Shown piece after piece: positions 1-6,456 of a stretch of DNA of 7,672 nt; position 1 is the first letter of the stretch; every line of letters begins with the position of its first letter. Source of the DNA: CAVPGH01 sp046726955. Lineage in GTDB: Bacteria; Acidobacteriota; Vicinamibacteria; Fen-336. The stretch lies in the NCBI GenBank assembly GCA_046726955.1, contig JBKPBQ010000106.1, positions 1 through 7,672 of the forward strand, in the 5' to 3' direction. A program made the position numbers and the translations under genes. Under the pieces are notes generated by a model. The model had not been told where the DNA came from, did no database searches, and saw only the letters and a list, made by a program, of their open reading frames with translations.

Positions 1-2052
1 GGGCGGAGGCGGAGCCGGCTTGGGCTCGGGCTTCAGCGGAGGCGCCGGCTTGGGCGCCTCGAGCTTCTGCGTGATCGCGTCCTCAGCGAGCGCTTCCACC
101 TCCGCCTCGAAGTCGGTCAGCCCGGGCTCGGCCGCCTCTTCCTCCACAAACTGGTCGCCCAGGCTCTCCTCGGGCACGGCTTCCTGCTCCGCGGCGCCGA
201 GCTCGATCTGCAGCTCGTCGGCCGGCTCGGGCTCGAGGGCCTCTTCCTCGAGGCCAGCCTCCTCGACCTCGAGGGGGATCTCCTCCTCGGCGGGCTCCAC
301 GTCCTCGAGCGCCAGGGCGTCGGGCTCGGCCACGGGGATCGCGGCGGGGGCGGCGGCTACGGGAGTGGGGGCGGGCGCCGCCGCGTGTGGCGCGGGGGCC
401 GCGGCCGCCGCGAGCTGCGGGATGAGCTGCACGGCTTCCGCCTGCCACTTCGCTTCGCCCGCGCCGTCCCCCTTGAGCCGGGAGATCTCGGCCATGGCCA
501 GGCACTGCTCGCCCGCCTTGTCGTTCTCGCCCTTCTCCTTGAAGACGTCGTAGAGCTCCTGCCGCGCTTCCATGTGGTCGGGGAAGCGCGAGATGATCGC
601 GTCGAACTGGTCGCGCGCCTTGTCGGCGAGGCCGTACTTGCGGAAAACGCGGCCCTCGGCGAGGTGCTCGCTGATGAACTCCGTGTCGTCGCCGCCCAAA
701 GGCGGCGAGAGCTCGATCGTCGGCCGCCCAGGGGCCCGGCCACGGGCGCCGGCGGGAGCCGCCGAGGGCACCGCGTCGAACGACAGCGACGGCATCTCGT
801 CGGCGCCGGCGAGCTCGAAGTCCTCTTCGACCCCGACCGCCGCGGGGGCCGCAGGGGCCGGGCGTCCTCCTCCGCCGCCCTGCTTGGAGCGGACGAACGC
901 GAGCTTGCTGCGGTGCTGCTCGTTGTGCGGCTCGAGCCCCACGAGGATGTCGAGGATCGAGGCCGCCTGGTCCATCTGGCCCTGGTTGATGAAGGCCTCG
1001 ACCATCTGCCCGTAGGTCTGGGTGACGAAGTTGTCCTTGCGGAGCTGCCGGTAGACCTCGACCAGCTTGGCCAGGCTCTTGATGTGGCCCGGGCTCCTCT
1101 GGACGATCTGCTGGAGGACGCCGGCGGCCCGCTCGCCCTCCTTCCTCTCCATCATCCGCTCGACGATGGGGAGGAACTGCTCGAAGGCGGCGTCCGACTT
1201 CCCCTGCATGAGGAAGACGCGGCCCATCTGCGTGCGCGCGTCCTGGTCGGCGGGATCCTGCTGGAGGAGGCGCCGCAGCACCGCCTCCGCGTCCTGGATG
1301 CGCTTGGCCCCGAGGTAGGCCTCGCCGAGCCGGACGAAGACCTCCTTGTCGGTGGCGCCCTGCCGGGTCGCCTCCTCGAGGACCTGCACCGCGCGCTCGT
1401 AGTTCTTCTGCAGGAGGTGGACGCGCGCGAGCTCGGCGCGCATCTTCCCGCTGCGCGGGTCGAGCTTCAGCCCCTTCTCGAGGACCTGCAGCGCCTCCGC
1501 GAGGTGGCCCTTCTTGACCAGCTCCTCGGCGATGGCGACGTGCTCCTCCACTGCCTTCGCCGAGTTCCCGTCCCGCACGTAGAGGTCGGCGAGCTTGCTG
1601 CGGACCTTGAGGTCGGACGGGTTGATGTCCGCCATCTTCTTGAGGGCGTCGCCGGCCTCGCGGACGCGTCCGCGCTTGATGTACTCGTCCACCACCGTCT
1701 GCAGCTGCGTGGTGGCGTCCACGAGCAGGCCCTGCTTGACGTAGAGGTCCGCCAGGTTCTGGTAGGGCGCGAGGTCGTTGGGGTCGTTCTTCTGGATCTT
1801 CTTCCAGAGCGCGATCGACTTGAGGTAGAAGCCGTCCTTGGCCTGGATGTGCGCGACGCGGGCGTAGTGCTCGTTGGCGGCCTTGAGGTTGTTGCCCTTG
1901 GCGTAGAGGTCGCCGATCTTGTTGATGGTGTTCCAGTCGCCGGGGTTCTCGGCGACGAGCTGCTTCAGGAGGTCGATGGCCTTCTCGTAGCGGCCGGCCC
2001 TCTCCTCCTTGTCCGCGTCCTCCTTGACCTTCTTGGGGTTGAGCTTGGCCAC
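1..2052 (-). CDS. Large TPR-repeat protein with Pro/Ala/Glu-rich tail (3' end beyond window)
   Basis: This is an open frame of 684 codons with no stop before the window edge, so the C-terminus is missing. It starts at GTG (2052), the first possible start after the rnhB stop, with AGGGG four bases upstream. The protein appears soluble, with no signal peptide or membrane segment. Residues about 10-385 are helical repeats, several recognisable as TPRs (about 184-300), with phrases such as GDLYAKGNN, ADLYVKQG, ADLYVRDG and GEAYLGAKR. A Gly/Ala/Pro linker follows (about 391-450), then a second TPR-like block (about 455-545, including KYGLADKARDQF). Residues about 548-684 are a low-complexity Ala/Pro tail, then an acidic Glu-rich stretch, then a Pro/Lys stretch. 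TPR arrays are protein-protein scaffolds, but the partner is unknown. It lies 27 bases after rnhB and is probably the distal gene of the ffh operon. Its function is not recognised. Confidence 0.88.
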   Translation of the reverse strand, partial: MAKLNPKKVKEDADKEERAGRYEKAIDLLKQLVAENPGDWNTINKIGDLYAKGNNLKAANEHYARVAHIQAKDGFYLKSIALWKKIQKNDPNDLAPYQNLADLYVKQGLLVDATTQLQTVVDEYIKRGRVREAGDALKKMADINPSDLKVRSKLADLYVRDGNSAKAVEEHVAIAEELVKKGHLAEALQVLEKGLKLDPRSGKMRAELARVHLLQKNYERAVQVLEEATRQGATDKEVFVRLGEAYLGAKRIQDAEAVLRRLLQQDPADQDARTQMGRVFLMQGKSDAAFEQFLPIVERMMERKEGERAAGVLQQIVQRSPGHIKSLAKLVEVYRQLRKDNFVTQTYGQMVEAFINQGQMDQAASILDILVGLEPHNEQHRSKLAFVRSKQGGGGGRPAPAAPAAVGVEEDFELAGADEMPSLSFDAVPSAAPAGARGRAPGRPTIELSPPLGGDDTEFISEHLAEGRVFRKYGLADKARDQFDAIISRFPDHMEARQELYDVFKEKGENDKAGEQCLAMAEISRLKGDGAGEAKWQAEAVQLIPQLAAAAAPAPHAAAPAPTPVAAAPAAIPVAEPDALALEDVEPAEEEIPLEVEEAGLEEEALEPEPADELQIELGAAEQEAVPEESLGDQFVEEEAAEPGLTDFEAEVEALAEDAITQKLEAPKPAPPLKPEPKPAPPPP

Positions 2053-2079
2053 GCTACCCCTGGTCTTCTTCCGCCGTCC

Positions 2080-2751
2080 TCAGAAGAGCCAAGGCTGGGT
2101 CCCCGAGAACGAGCGGCGGTGGATCGCGGTGGGGCCGAGGCGGCGCAGGGCGAGCAGGTGGTCTTCGCTCGCGTACCCCATGTTCTGGGCGAGGCCGTAG
2201 CCCGGATGCCTCGTGTCGCACTCCCGCATGATACCGTCCCGCGCGACCTTCGCCACGATGGAGGCGGCGGCGATCGACGCGCACTGGGCGTCGCCCTTGA
2301 CGATCCCCTGCTGCGCGCAGCCGAGGCCGGGCACGGTGAGCGCGTCCACGAGTACGAGGTCGGGGCGGAGGCCCAGCCCCTCGACGGCCCGCTTCATGGC
2401 CAGGAACGTCGCGCGGAGGATGTTCAGGCGGTCGATCTCGTCGACCTCCGCGAAGGCGATGCACACGGCCCGGGCTTCCGCCTTGATGCGAGCGGCCTGC
2501 TTCTCGCGCTGGAGCGCGGTGAGGCGCTTGGAGTCGTCGAGCCCGGTGGGGTCGAAGGCGTCGCCGAGGACGACGGCGGCGGCGGCCACGGGCCCGCAGA
2601 GCGCGCCCCGCCCCACCTCGTCGATCCCCGCCACGAAGAGGTGCCCGGCCGCGCGCGCCTCCTCCTCGTAGCGTGTGCCGCAGCGGAGCTCGACGCCCTT
2701 GAAGACCAGGGGTCGCCGGCCCGGCTTTCGAGCACCCTTGCTCGCCGCCAT
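2080..2751 (-). CDS. rnhB: Ribonuclease HII
   Basis: RNase HII cuts the RNA strand of RNA/DNA hybrids and removes single ribonucleotides misincorporated into DNA, using divalent metal ions. The protein is 223 residues, near the usual length with a modest basic N-terminal extension of about 38 residues. The active-site signature GIDEVGRG gives Asp44 and Glu45. Asp136 (in LVLVDAL) and Asp154 (in KGDAQCASIAAAS) complete the set, and the spacing of 92 and 18 residues matches the E. coli Asp16/Glu17/Asp108/Asp126 quartet. LDDSKRL and the HPGYGL region are also typical. I chose ATG at 2751. A TTG directly before it (2754) would abut the GGGGGAGG ribosome-binding site, which already sits only three bases from the ATG. 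The gene follows rplS by 15 bases, a common bacterial neighbourhood. The usual DG after the third acidic position is DA here, which is not disqualifying. Confidence 0.96.
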   Translation of the reverse strand: MAASKGARKPGRRPLVFKGVELRCGTRYEEEARAAGHLFVAGIDEVGRGALCGPVAAAAVVLGDAFDPTGLDDSKRLTALQREKQAARIKAEARAVCIAFAEVDEIDRLNILRATFLAMKRAVEGLGLRPDLVLVDALTVPGLGCAQQGIVKGDAQCASIAAASIVAKVARDGIMRECDTRHPGYGLAQNMGYASEDHLLALRRLGPTAIHRRSFSGTQPWLF

Positions 2752-2766
2752 CAACCTCCCCCGGAG

Positions 2767-3168
2767 CTAGTTGTCCGATGCGGCTTCCGCCCGCTTCTCC
2801 TGCATGCGCCCCGCCTTGCCCTTTTTGCCGCGGAGGTAGTAGAGCTTGGCCCTCCGCACGCGCGCCTGCTTCACCACCTCGATCTTCTCGATGGTGCGCG
2901 CGTGGAGGGGGAAGATGCGCTCCACCCCCGTCCCGAATGACACCTTCCGTACGGTCATGGTCGCCCGCGCCCCGGAGCCCCGAAGCCCGATCACGAGGCC
3001 CTCGAAGACCTGGACGCGCTCGCGCTCCGTCTCCTTGGGCTTGCCCTTGATCTCCTCCTTGACCGTGGACTCCTTCACCCGCACGTGCACGCGCACGGTG
3101 TCGCCCGGGGAGAGGCGCGGCAGGCCCTTCTTGAGGTCGCTCGCCTCGATGCTGTCGATGGGATTCAT
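2767..3168 (-). CDS. rplS: Large ribosomal subunit protein bL19
   Basis: L19 is a 50S protein at the interface with the 30S subunit. The 133-residue product carries the family hallmarks in order: PGDTVRVHV (21-29), RVQVFEGLVI (51-60), TVRKVSFGTGVERIFPLH (about 72-89) and the near-invariant RRAKLYYLRGKKGKAGR (about 104-120). It is longer than the roughly 115-residue E. coli protein for two reasons. About 13 extra charged residues lie in the loop between PGDT and VFEG (around 34-48), and there is a short C-terminal tail ending EAASDN. Start ATG at 3168 is supported by AGGAAGAGAG just upstream. It lies 10 bases after trmD, the classic trmD-rplS pair, and is almost certainly co-transcribed with it. 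Confidence 0.97.
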   Translation of the reverse strand: MNPIDSIEASDLKKGLPRLSPGDTVRVHVRVKESTVKEEIKGKPKETERERVQVFEGLVIGLRGSGARATMTVRKVSFGTGVERIFPLHARTIEKIEVVKQARVRRAKLYYLRGKKGKAGRMQEKRAEAASDN

Positions 3169-3178
3169 TTCTCTCTTC

Positions 3179-3952
3179 CTATCTGTGAACGATTTCGTCG
3201 TGGAGGACGGAGGTCTTTTCCTCGTCCTCGATCTCGCGCAGGAGCCGCTCGTCCTCCGCGGAGAGCGGGGCCCTCGCGAGGAGGTCCGCCCTCCGCTCGC
3301 GGGTCGCGCGCAGCGCCTGCTTCCTCCGCCAGCGGCGGATCTCCGCGTGGTCGCCGGAGAGCAGCACGTCCGGAATTCCGAGGCCGCGCACCACCGCCGG
3401 GCGCGTGTAATGGGGCCAGTCGAGCAGGCCGTCCGCGAACGAGTCCTCCTCGGCGGAGTCCTCGTGTCCGAGGGCGCCGGGCAGGAGGCGCACCGCCGCC
3501 TCCGTGACCGCGAGCGCCGCCACCTCCCCGCCCGTGAGCACGAAGTCGCCGAGGCTCACTTCCTCCGCGCCGAGGGCCTCGCGCACCCGCTCGTCGATCC
3601 CCTCGTAGCGGCCGCAGAGGAGCATCAGCCTGCGGAGGCCGGCGTAGCGTCGGGCCGTCTCCTGGTCGAAAGCCCGGCCGCGCGGGGAGAGGAGCACCAC
3701 CGCGTCGCCCTCGCCCCGGCCGTCGGGCCACGCCGCCTCCGCGGCGCGGAGGAACGGCTCCGCCTTCATGACCATGCCCGGGCCGCCGCCGAACGGCGCG
3801 TCGTCCACCGAGCGGTGCTTGTCGTCCGTGAAATCGCGCAGGTCGTGCACGCGGATGTCCACGAGCCCCGCGGCGGCCGCGCGGTGAACGATCCCCTCTC
3901 CGAGGAAGCCGGAGACGAGGCGGGGAAAGATCGTGAGGACGTCGATCCTCAT
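3179..3952 (-). CDS. trmD: tRNA (guanine-N1)-methyltransferase TrmD
   Basis: TrmD uses S-adenosylmethionine to methylate N1 of G37 in tRNAs with G at position 36, which prevents +1 frameshifting. It is usually essential. The product is a full-length 257 residues. It opens with MRIDVLTIFP and shows DDAPFGGGPGMVM (50-62), LLSPRGR (87-93), the knot motif LCGRYEGIDERV (112-123), SLGDFVLTGGE (133-143), the linker EEDSF containing the conserved Asp170, GLLDWPHYTRP (175-185) and DHAEIRRWRR (201-210). These belong to the SPOUT trefoil-knot fold, in which S-adenosylmethionine sits in the knot and the enzyme works as a dimer. The ATG overlaps the rimM stop in an ATGA arrangement, suggesting translational coupling. 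The basic and acidic C-terminal tail is ordinary. No key residue seems missing. Confidence 0.98.
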   Translation of the reverse strand: MRIDVLTIFPRLVSGFLGEGIVHRAAAAGLVDIRVHDLRDFTDDKHRSVDDAPFGGGPGMVMKAEPFLRAAEAAWPDGRGEGDAVVLLSPRGRAFDQETARRYAGLRRLMLLCGRYEGIDERVREALGAEEVSLGDFVLTGGEVAALAVTEAAVRLLPGALGHEDSAEEDSFADGLLDWPHYTRPAVVRGLGIPDVLLSGDHAEIRRWRRKQALRATRERRADLLARAPLSAEDERLLREIEDEEKTSVLHDEIVHR

Positions 3953-4461
3953 TCCACGAGCTCCGGCACCTGGGCCACGATCACGCCCGCGGCGAGGTCC
4001 ACGCGCTTCACGAACGTGTCGGCCAACGGGATGAGGACCTCCTCCCCTTCGCCGCGGACCACGAGCACCGGCGCTTCGCCGCCGGTCTCCCAGATGCTCT
4101 CGACAACTCCGAGAGGGCAGCCGTCCTCGTCACGCACGCGCAGCCCGACGAGCTGGTAGTGGTAATAGGAGCCTTCGGGAAGCGCCGGGACCTCGCCCTC
4201 GGGAATGCGGAGCTCGAGCCCGCGATAGCCCTCGGCGGCGGTGATGCTGTCGACGCCCTCGAGCTTCAGCACGAACCGCCCCTTGTGGGGCCACGAGGAC
4301 GTGATCCGGACCTCCTGCGCAGTCCCTCCCGGTCCAGGGACAAAGGCATGGCGCAGGGACGTCAGCCGCTCGGACAGGGGCTCGGTGAGCACCTCGCCGT
4401 GCCGGCCCTGCGGTTTCACCACGCGGCCGATGGCCACCATATCGGAGAAGCGGCCGGTCAA
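3949..4461 (-). CDS. rimM: Ribosome maturation factor RimM
   Basis: RimM binds ribosomal protein S19 and helps fold the 3' major domain of 16S rRNA during 30S assembly. The product is about 170 residues, a normal length. The N-terminal RimM barrel has IGRVVKPQGRHGEV (11-24) and a KLEGVDSITAAEGYRG segment (66-81). The C-terminal PRC barrel starts at YYHYQLVGLRV (99-109) and includes LGVVESIWETGGEAPVLVV and VLIPLADTFVKRVDL. I chose TTG at 4461, which overlaps the khpA stop as TTGA and has GGAG a suitable distance upstream. The alternative is ATG at 4440 (giving MVAIGRVV), which has no obvious ribosome-binding site but would still keep the full N-terminal domain. Placement between khpA and trmD is standard and supports the name. 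Confidence 0.95.
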   Translation of the reverse strand: MTGRFSDMVAIGRVVKPQGRHGEVLTEPLSERLTSLRHAFVPGPGGTAQEVRITSSWPHKGRFVLKLEGVDSITAAEGYRGLELRIPEGEVPALPEGSYYHYQLVGLRVRDEDGCPLGVVESIWETGGEAPVLVVRGEGEEVLIPLADTFVKRVDLAAGVIVAQVPELVE

Positions 4462-4688
4462 TCCAGGATCTCCAGGACGTACCGGCAGCCCTGCCGTGCC
4501 GCCACCGCGTCCACGACGGTGCGCAGCGCGGCGGCGGTGCGGCCTCCGCGGCCGATCACGCGGCCGCGGTCTTCCGGAGACACCTCGAGCTCCAGAATGG
4601 TGCGTCCCCGCTCCTCGAACTCGTGGACGGCCACTTCGTCCGGCTCCCGAACGAGCGCCCCCGCGAGCGCTCTCACCAGCTCCTTCAC
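4458..4688 (-). CDS. khpA: KH-domain RNA-binding protein KhpA (YlqC family)
   Basis: This small 76-residue protein is essentially a single KH domain. The central VIGRGGR (44-50) supplies the GxxG loop (Gly46-Arg-Gly-Gly49) that contacts single-stranded RNA, flanked by an ILELEVSPEDRG strand and an AALRTVVDAVAAR helix. In other bacteria KhpA pairs with KhpB/Jag and is linked to small-RNA binding and cell-envelope or cell-length control; that role is taken from the family and not shown here. It lies between rpsP and rimM, the usual place for this gene. The start is GTG at 4688, 22 bases after the rpsP stop, with no strong ribosome-binding site visible. Its TGA overlaps the rimM TTG, pointing to coupled translation. 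Confidence 0.93.
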   Translation of the reverse strand: MKELVRALAGALVREPDEVAVHEFEERGRTILELEVSPEDRGRVIGRGGRTAAALRTVVDAVAARQGCRYVLEILD

Positions 4689-4710
4689 GCTCTGACCGGT
4701 CCCGCCGCGC

Positions 4711-4953
4711 CTAGCTGGCCGCGGCGTCCTTCTTGAGGAGGCTCTTCACCGTGTCGGAGGCCCGCGCCCCCTTGGCGATCCAGTGCTTCGCCCGCTCGGC
4801 GTCGATCTTCACCACCGCCGGGCTCTTCCGGGGGTCGTAGTGCCCGAGCACCTCCACGAAGCGCCCGTCGCGCCACGCGCGCGAGTCCGCCACCACGACC
4901 CGGTAGTACGGCCGCTTCGTCGATCCCGTCCTTCGCAACCTTATCGAAAGCAT
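4711..4953 (-). CDS. rpsP: Small ribosomal subunit protein bS16
   Basis: S16 is a 30S protein needed for subunit assembly. The 80-residue product has the family pattern throughout: MLSIRLRRTGSTKRPYYRVVVADSR at the N-terminus, FVEVLGHYDPRK (about 32-43), then a helix with RAKHWIAKGARASDTVKSLLKK. Length is typical. The ATG at 4953 has GAGAGG about 12 bases upstream and a purine-rich AAGAGA immediately before it. It lies 27 bases after ffh, the usual ffh-rpsP linkage, so the same transcript should carry both. Confidence 0.98.
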   Translation of the reverse strand: MLSIRLRRTGSTKRPYYRVVVADSRAWRDGRFVEVLGHYDPRKSPAVVKIDAERAKHWIAKGARASDTVKSLLKKDAAAS

Positions 4954-4980
4954 TCTCTTGACTGTCCTCTCGTCATTTGC

Positions 4981-6321
4981 CTAACGAAACTGCGGGAAGC
5001 GTGAGGCGAGCTTCTTCATCGCCGCCGCTCCTCCTCCCATGCTCTTCGTGAGCTTCTTGAGCTGCGCGAACTGCTTGAGCAGCCGGTTCACGTCCTCGAC
5101 CGTGCTGCCGCTGCCTTTCGCGATCCTCTTCCTCCGGCTGCCGTTGATGAGGCCGGGCTCGCGCCGCTCCCGCGGCGTCATGGAGTCGATGATGGCCATC
5201 GACCGGCGGATCTCGCGCTCGCCCTGGTCCACGTCGACGCCCTTCAGCGAGCCGAGCCCCGGGATCATGCCGATCACGTCCTGGAGCGAGCCCATCTTCC
5301 TCATCTGGGCCATCTGGTCGCGGTAGTCCTCGAGCGTGAGCTCGCTGCGGCGCATCTTCTTGAAGAGGGCCGCGGCCTGCTCCGCGTCGGCGATCTCCTC
5401 GGCCTTCTGGATCAGGCCGAGCACGTCGCCGAGCCCGAGGAGCCGGCCCACCATGCGCGAGGGCGTGAAGGGCTCGAAGGCGTCGACCTTCTCGCCGACG
5501 CCCGCGAACTTCACGGGGCGGCCGGTGACCGCGGCCGCGGAGAGCGCGGCGCCGCCGCGGGAGTCGCCGTCGAGCTTGGTGAGGACGATCCCCGTGATGC
5601 CGATCCGCTTGTGGAACTCCTCGGCGCTCTTGACCGCGTCCTGCCCGGTGAGCGAGTCCGCGACGTAGAGCACCTCGCTCGGCTCCGCGATCTTCCGCAG
5701 GTCCGCGAGCTCCGCCATGAGCTCGTCGTCCACGTGCAGCCGGCCCGCGGTGTCCACGAGCACGAAGTCGTGCCCGACCGCGCGCGACTCGTCGAGTGCG
5801 GAGCGCAGGAGCTGCTGCGGCGAACGCTCGCCCTCCGGGTGGTGGACCTTGAGAGACGCGGCGGTGGCGTAGGCCCTGAGCTGCTCGCGCGCGGCCGGCC
5901 GCTGCACGTCGGTGGAGACGAGCAGCGGGTGGTGCCCGCCGGCGACGAGCCACTTCGCGAGCTTGGCCGTGGTGGTGGTCTTGCCGGACCCCTGCAGGCC
6001 GGTCATGAGCACGACCGAAGGAGGCCGCGACGCGGTGCCGATGCGCGGCGGCTCGTCGCCGCCGAGGACGGCGACCATCTCGTCGCGCACGATGCGCAGC
6101 ACCGACTGGTCGGGAGTCAGGCTCTTCAAGACGTCCTGGCCGACGGCGCGGGCGCGGACCTTCTCGAGGAGCTGCTTGACGACCTTGAAGTGGACGTCGG
6201 CTTCCAGGAGGGCGAGCCGGATCTCGCGGAGCGCCGCCTCGACCTGGGCCTCGCTGAGGGCGCCCTGTCCGCGCAGCGACCGGAAGATGCCTTGTAGCTT
6301 CTCACCCAGGGTGTCGAACAA
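4981..6321 (-). CDS. ffh: Signal recognition particle protein Ffh (SRP54)
   Basis: Ffh is the GTPase of the bacterial signal recognition particle. With SRP RNA it binds hydrophobic signal sequences emerging from ribosomes and delivers them to FtsY at the membrane. The 446-residue product has the three expected domains. The N-domain helical bundle is about 1-90. The G domain has GLQGSGKTT (108-116), DTAGR (190-194), TKLDGD (248-253) and GVGEK (274-278). The methionine-containing M domain runs from about 300, with the SRP-RNA-binding segment GSRRKRIAKGSG (394-405) and VNRLLKQF. The start is TTG at 6321, six bases after GAGG (6328-6331) and matching the normal N-terminus MFDTLGEKL. The M domain ends shortly after KSMGGG, without a long extension. 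A near-consensus promoter lies upstream, so ffh is probably the first gene of the operon. Confidence 0.98.
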   Translation of the reverse strand: MFDTLGEKLQGIFRSLRGQGALSEAQVEAALREIRLALLEADVHFKVVKQLLEKVRARAVGQDVLKSLTPDQSVLRIVRDEMVAVLGGDEPPRIGTASRPPSVVLMTGLQGSGKTTTTAKLAKWLVAGGHHPLLVSTDVQRPAAREQLRAYATAASLKVHHPEGERSPQQLLRSALDESRAVGHDFVLVDTAGRLHVDDELMAELADLRKIAEPSEVLYVADSLTGQDAVKSAEEFHKRIGITGIVLTKLDGDSRGGAALSAAAVTGRPVKFAGVGEKVDAFEPFTPSRMVGRLLGLGDVLGLIQKAEEIADAEQAAALFKKMRRSELTLEDYRDQMAQMRKMGSLQDVIGMIPGLGSLKGVDVDQGEREIRRSMAIIDSMTPRERREPGLINGSRRKRIAKGSGSTVEDVNRLLKQFAQLKKLTKSMGGGAAAMKKLASRFPQFR

Positions 6322-6347
6322 GACCCGCCTCGAATGCCGAACGGGCC
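6322..6347 (-). promoter_or_regulatory. ffh ribosome-binding site, possibly in a hairpin
   Basis: GAGG (6331-6328) precedes the TTG start by six bases and decides the ffh start. GGCCCG (6347-6342) could pair with CGGGTC (6327-6322) through six pairs including one G-U, leaving GAGG in the loop and the start codon at the stem's foot. The ribosome-binding site is well supported. The hairpin is only a possibility, because short stems arise easily in such GC-rich DNA. Confidence 0.5.
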
Positions 6348-6396
6348 CGCCCCGCGGCGACTCTCTCCCGCGCAGACGAACCCAGAGTAATAGGCG

Positions 6397-6425
6397 ATTT
6401 TACAGTCACCGCCCTGTCTTGTCAA
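6397..6425 (-). promoter_or_regulatory. Housekeeping-sigma promoter for the ffh operon
   Basis: On the minus strand a perfect -35 hexamer TTGACA (6425-6420) is followed by a 17-base spacer and a -10 hexamer TAAAAT (6402-6397), five of six matches to consensus. The local A/T content stands out against the GC-rich surroundings. Transcription would start near 6390-6391, giving a leader of about 70 bases before the ffh TTG. Its place in the only sizeable intergenic gap, directly before ffh, supports a real and strong constitutive promoter. Activity is inferred from sequence alone. Confidence 0.85.
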
Positions 6426-6427
6426 AC

Positions 6428-6448
6428 CCAAGCCCTGGCGTGGCTTAG
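6428..6448 (-). terminator. Weak possible terminator hairpin after the cyclic-nucleotide-fold gene
   Basis: CTAAGCC (6448-6442) can pair with GGCTTGG (6434-6428) around a seven-base loop, giving seven pairs including one wobble, nine bases past the stop codon. The following sequence is only GTTTGACA, not a proper U tract, and it runs straight into the -35 box of the ffh promoter. It may attenuate readthrough or do nothing. Confidence 0.25.
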
Positions 6449-6456
6449 GCGGAAGG

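Noticed and set aside
1..411. Repetitive-looking GC-rich DNA as a possible repeat array
   Set aside because: There is no regular unit; it encodes the low-complexity tail of the TPR protein in a consistent open frame.
2752..2754. TTG as the rnhB start
   Set aside because: It would directly abut the GGAGG ribosome-binding site; the adjacent ATG at 2751 is a better start.
385..2940. Very long plus-strand open frame (851 codons)
   Set aside because: It lies antisense to the TPR gene, rnhB and part of rplS. GC-rich third positions leave the opposite strand free of stops, and its Leu/Arg/Val/Glu-rich translation matches no family.
2846..4159. Plus-strand open frame of 437 codons across rplS, trmD and rimM
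   Set aside because: It is a shadow of three confidently identified minus-strand genes.
4973..5953. Minus-strand open frame of 326 codons inside ffh
   Set aside because: It is an alternative frame of ffh, Arg/Ala/Gly-rich with no domain, while the ffh frame shows all GTPase and M-domain motifs.
5611..6297. Plus-strand open frame of 228 codons antisense to ffh
   Set aside because: It is composition-driven, with no recognisable motifs or credible ribosome-binding site, and is fully covered by ffh.
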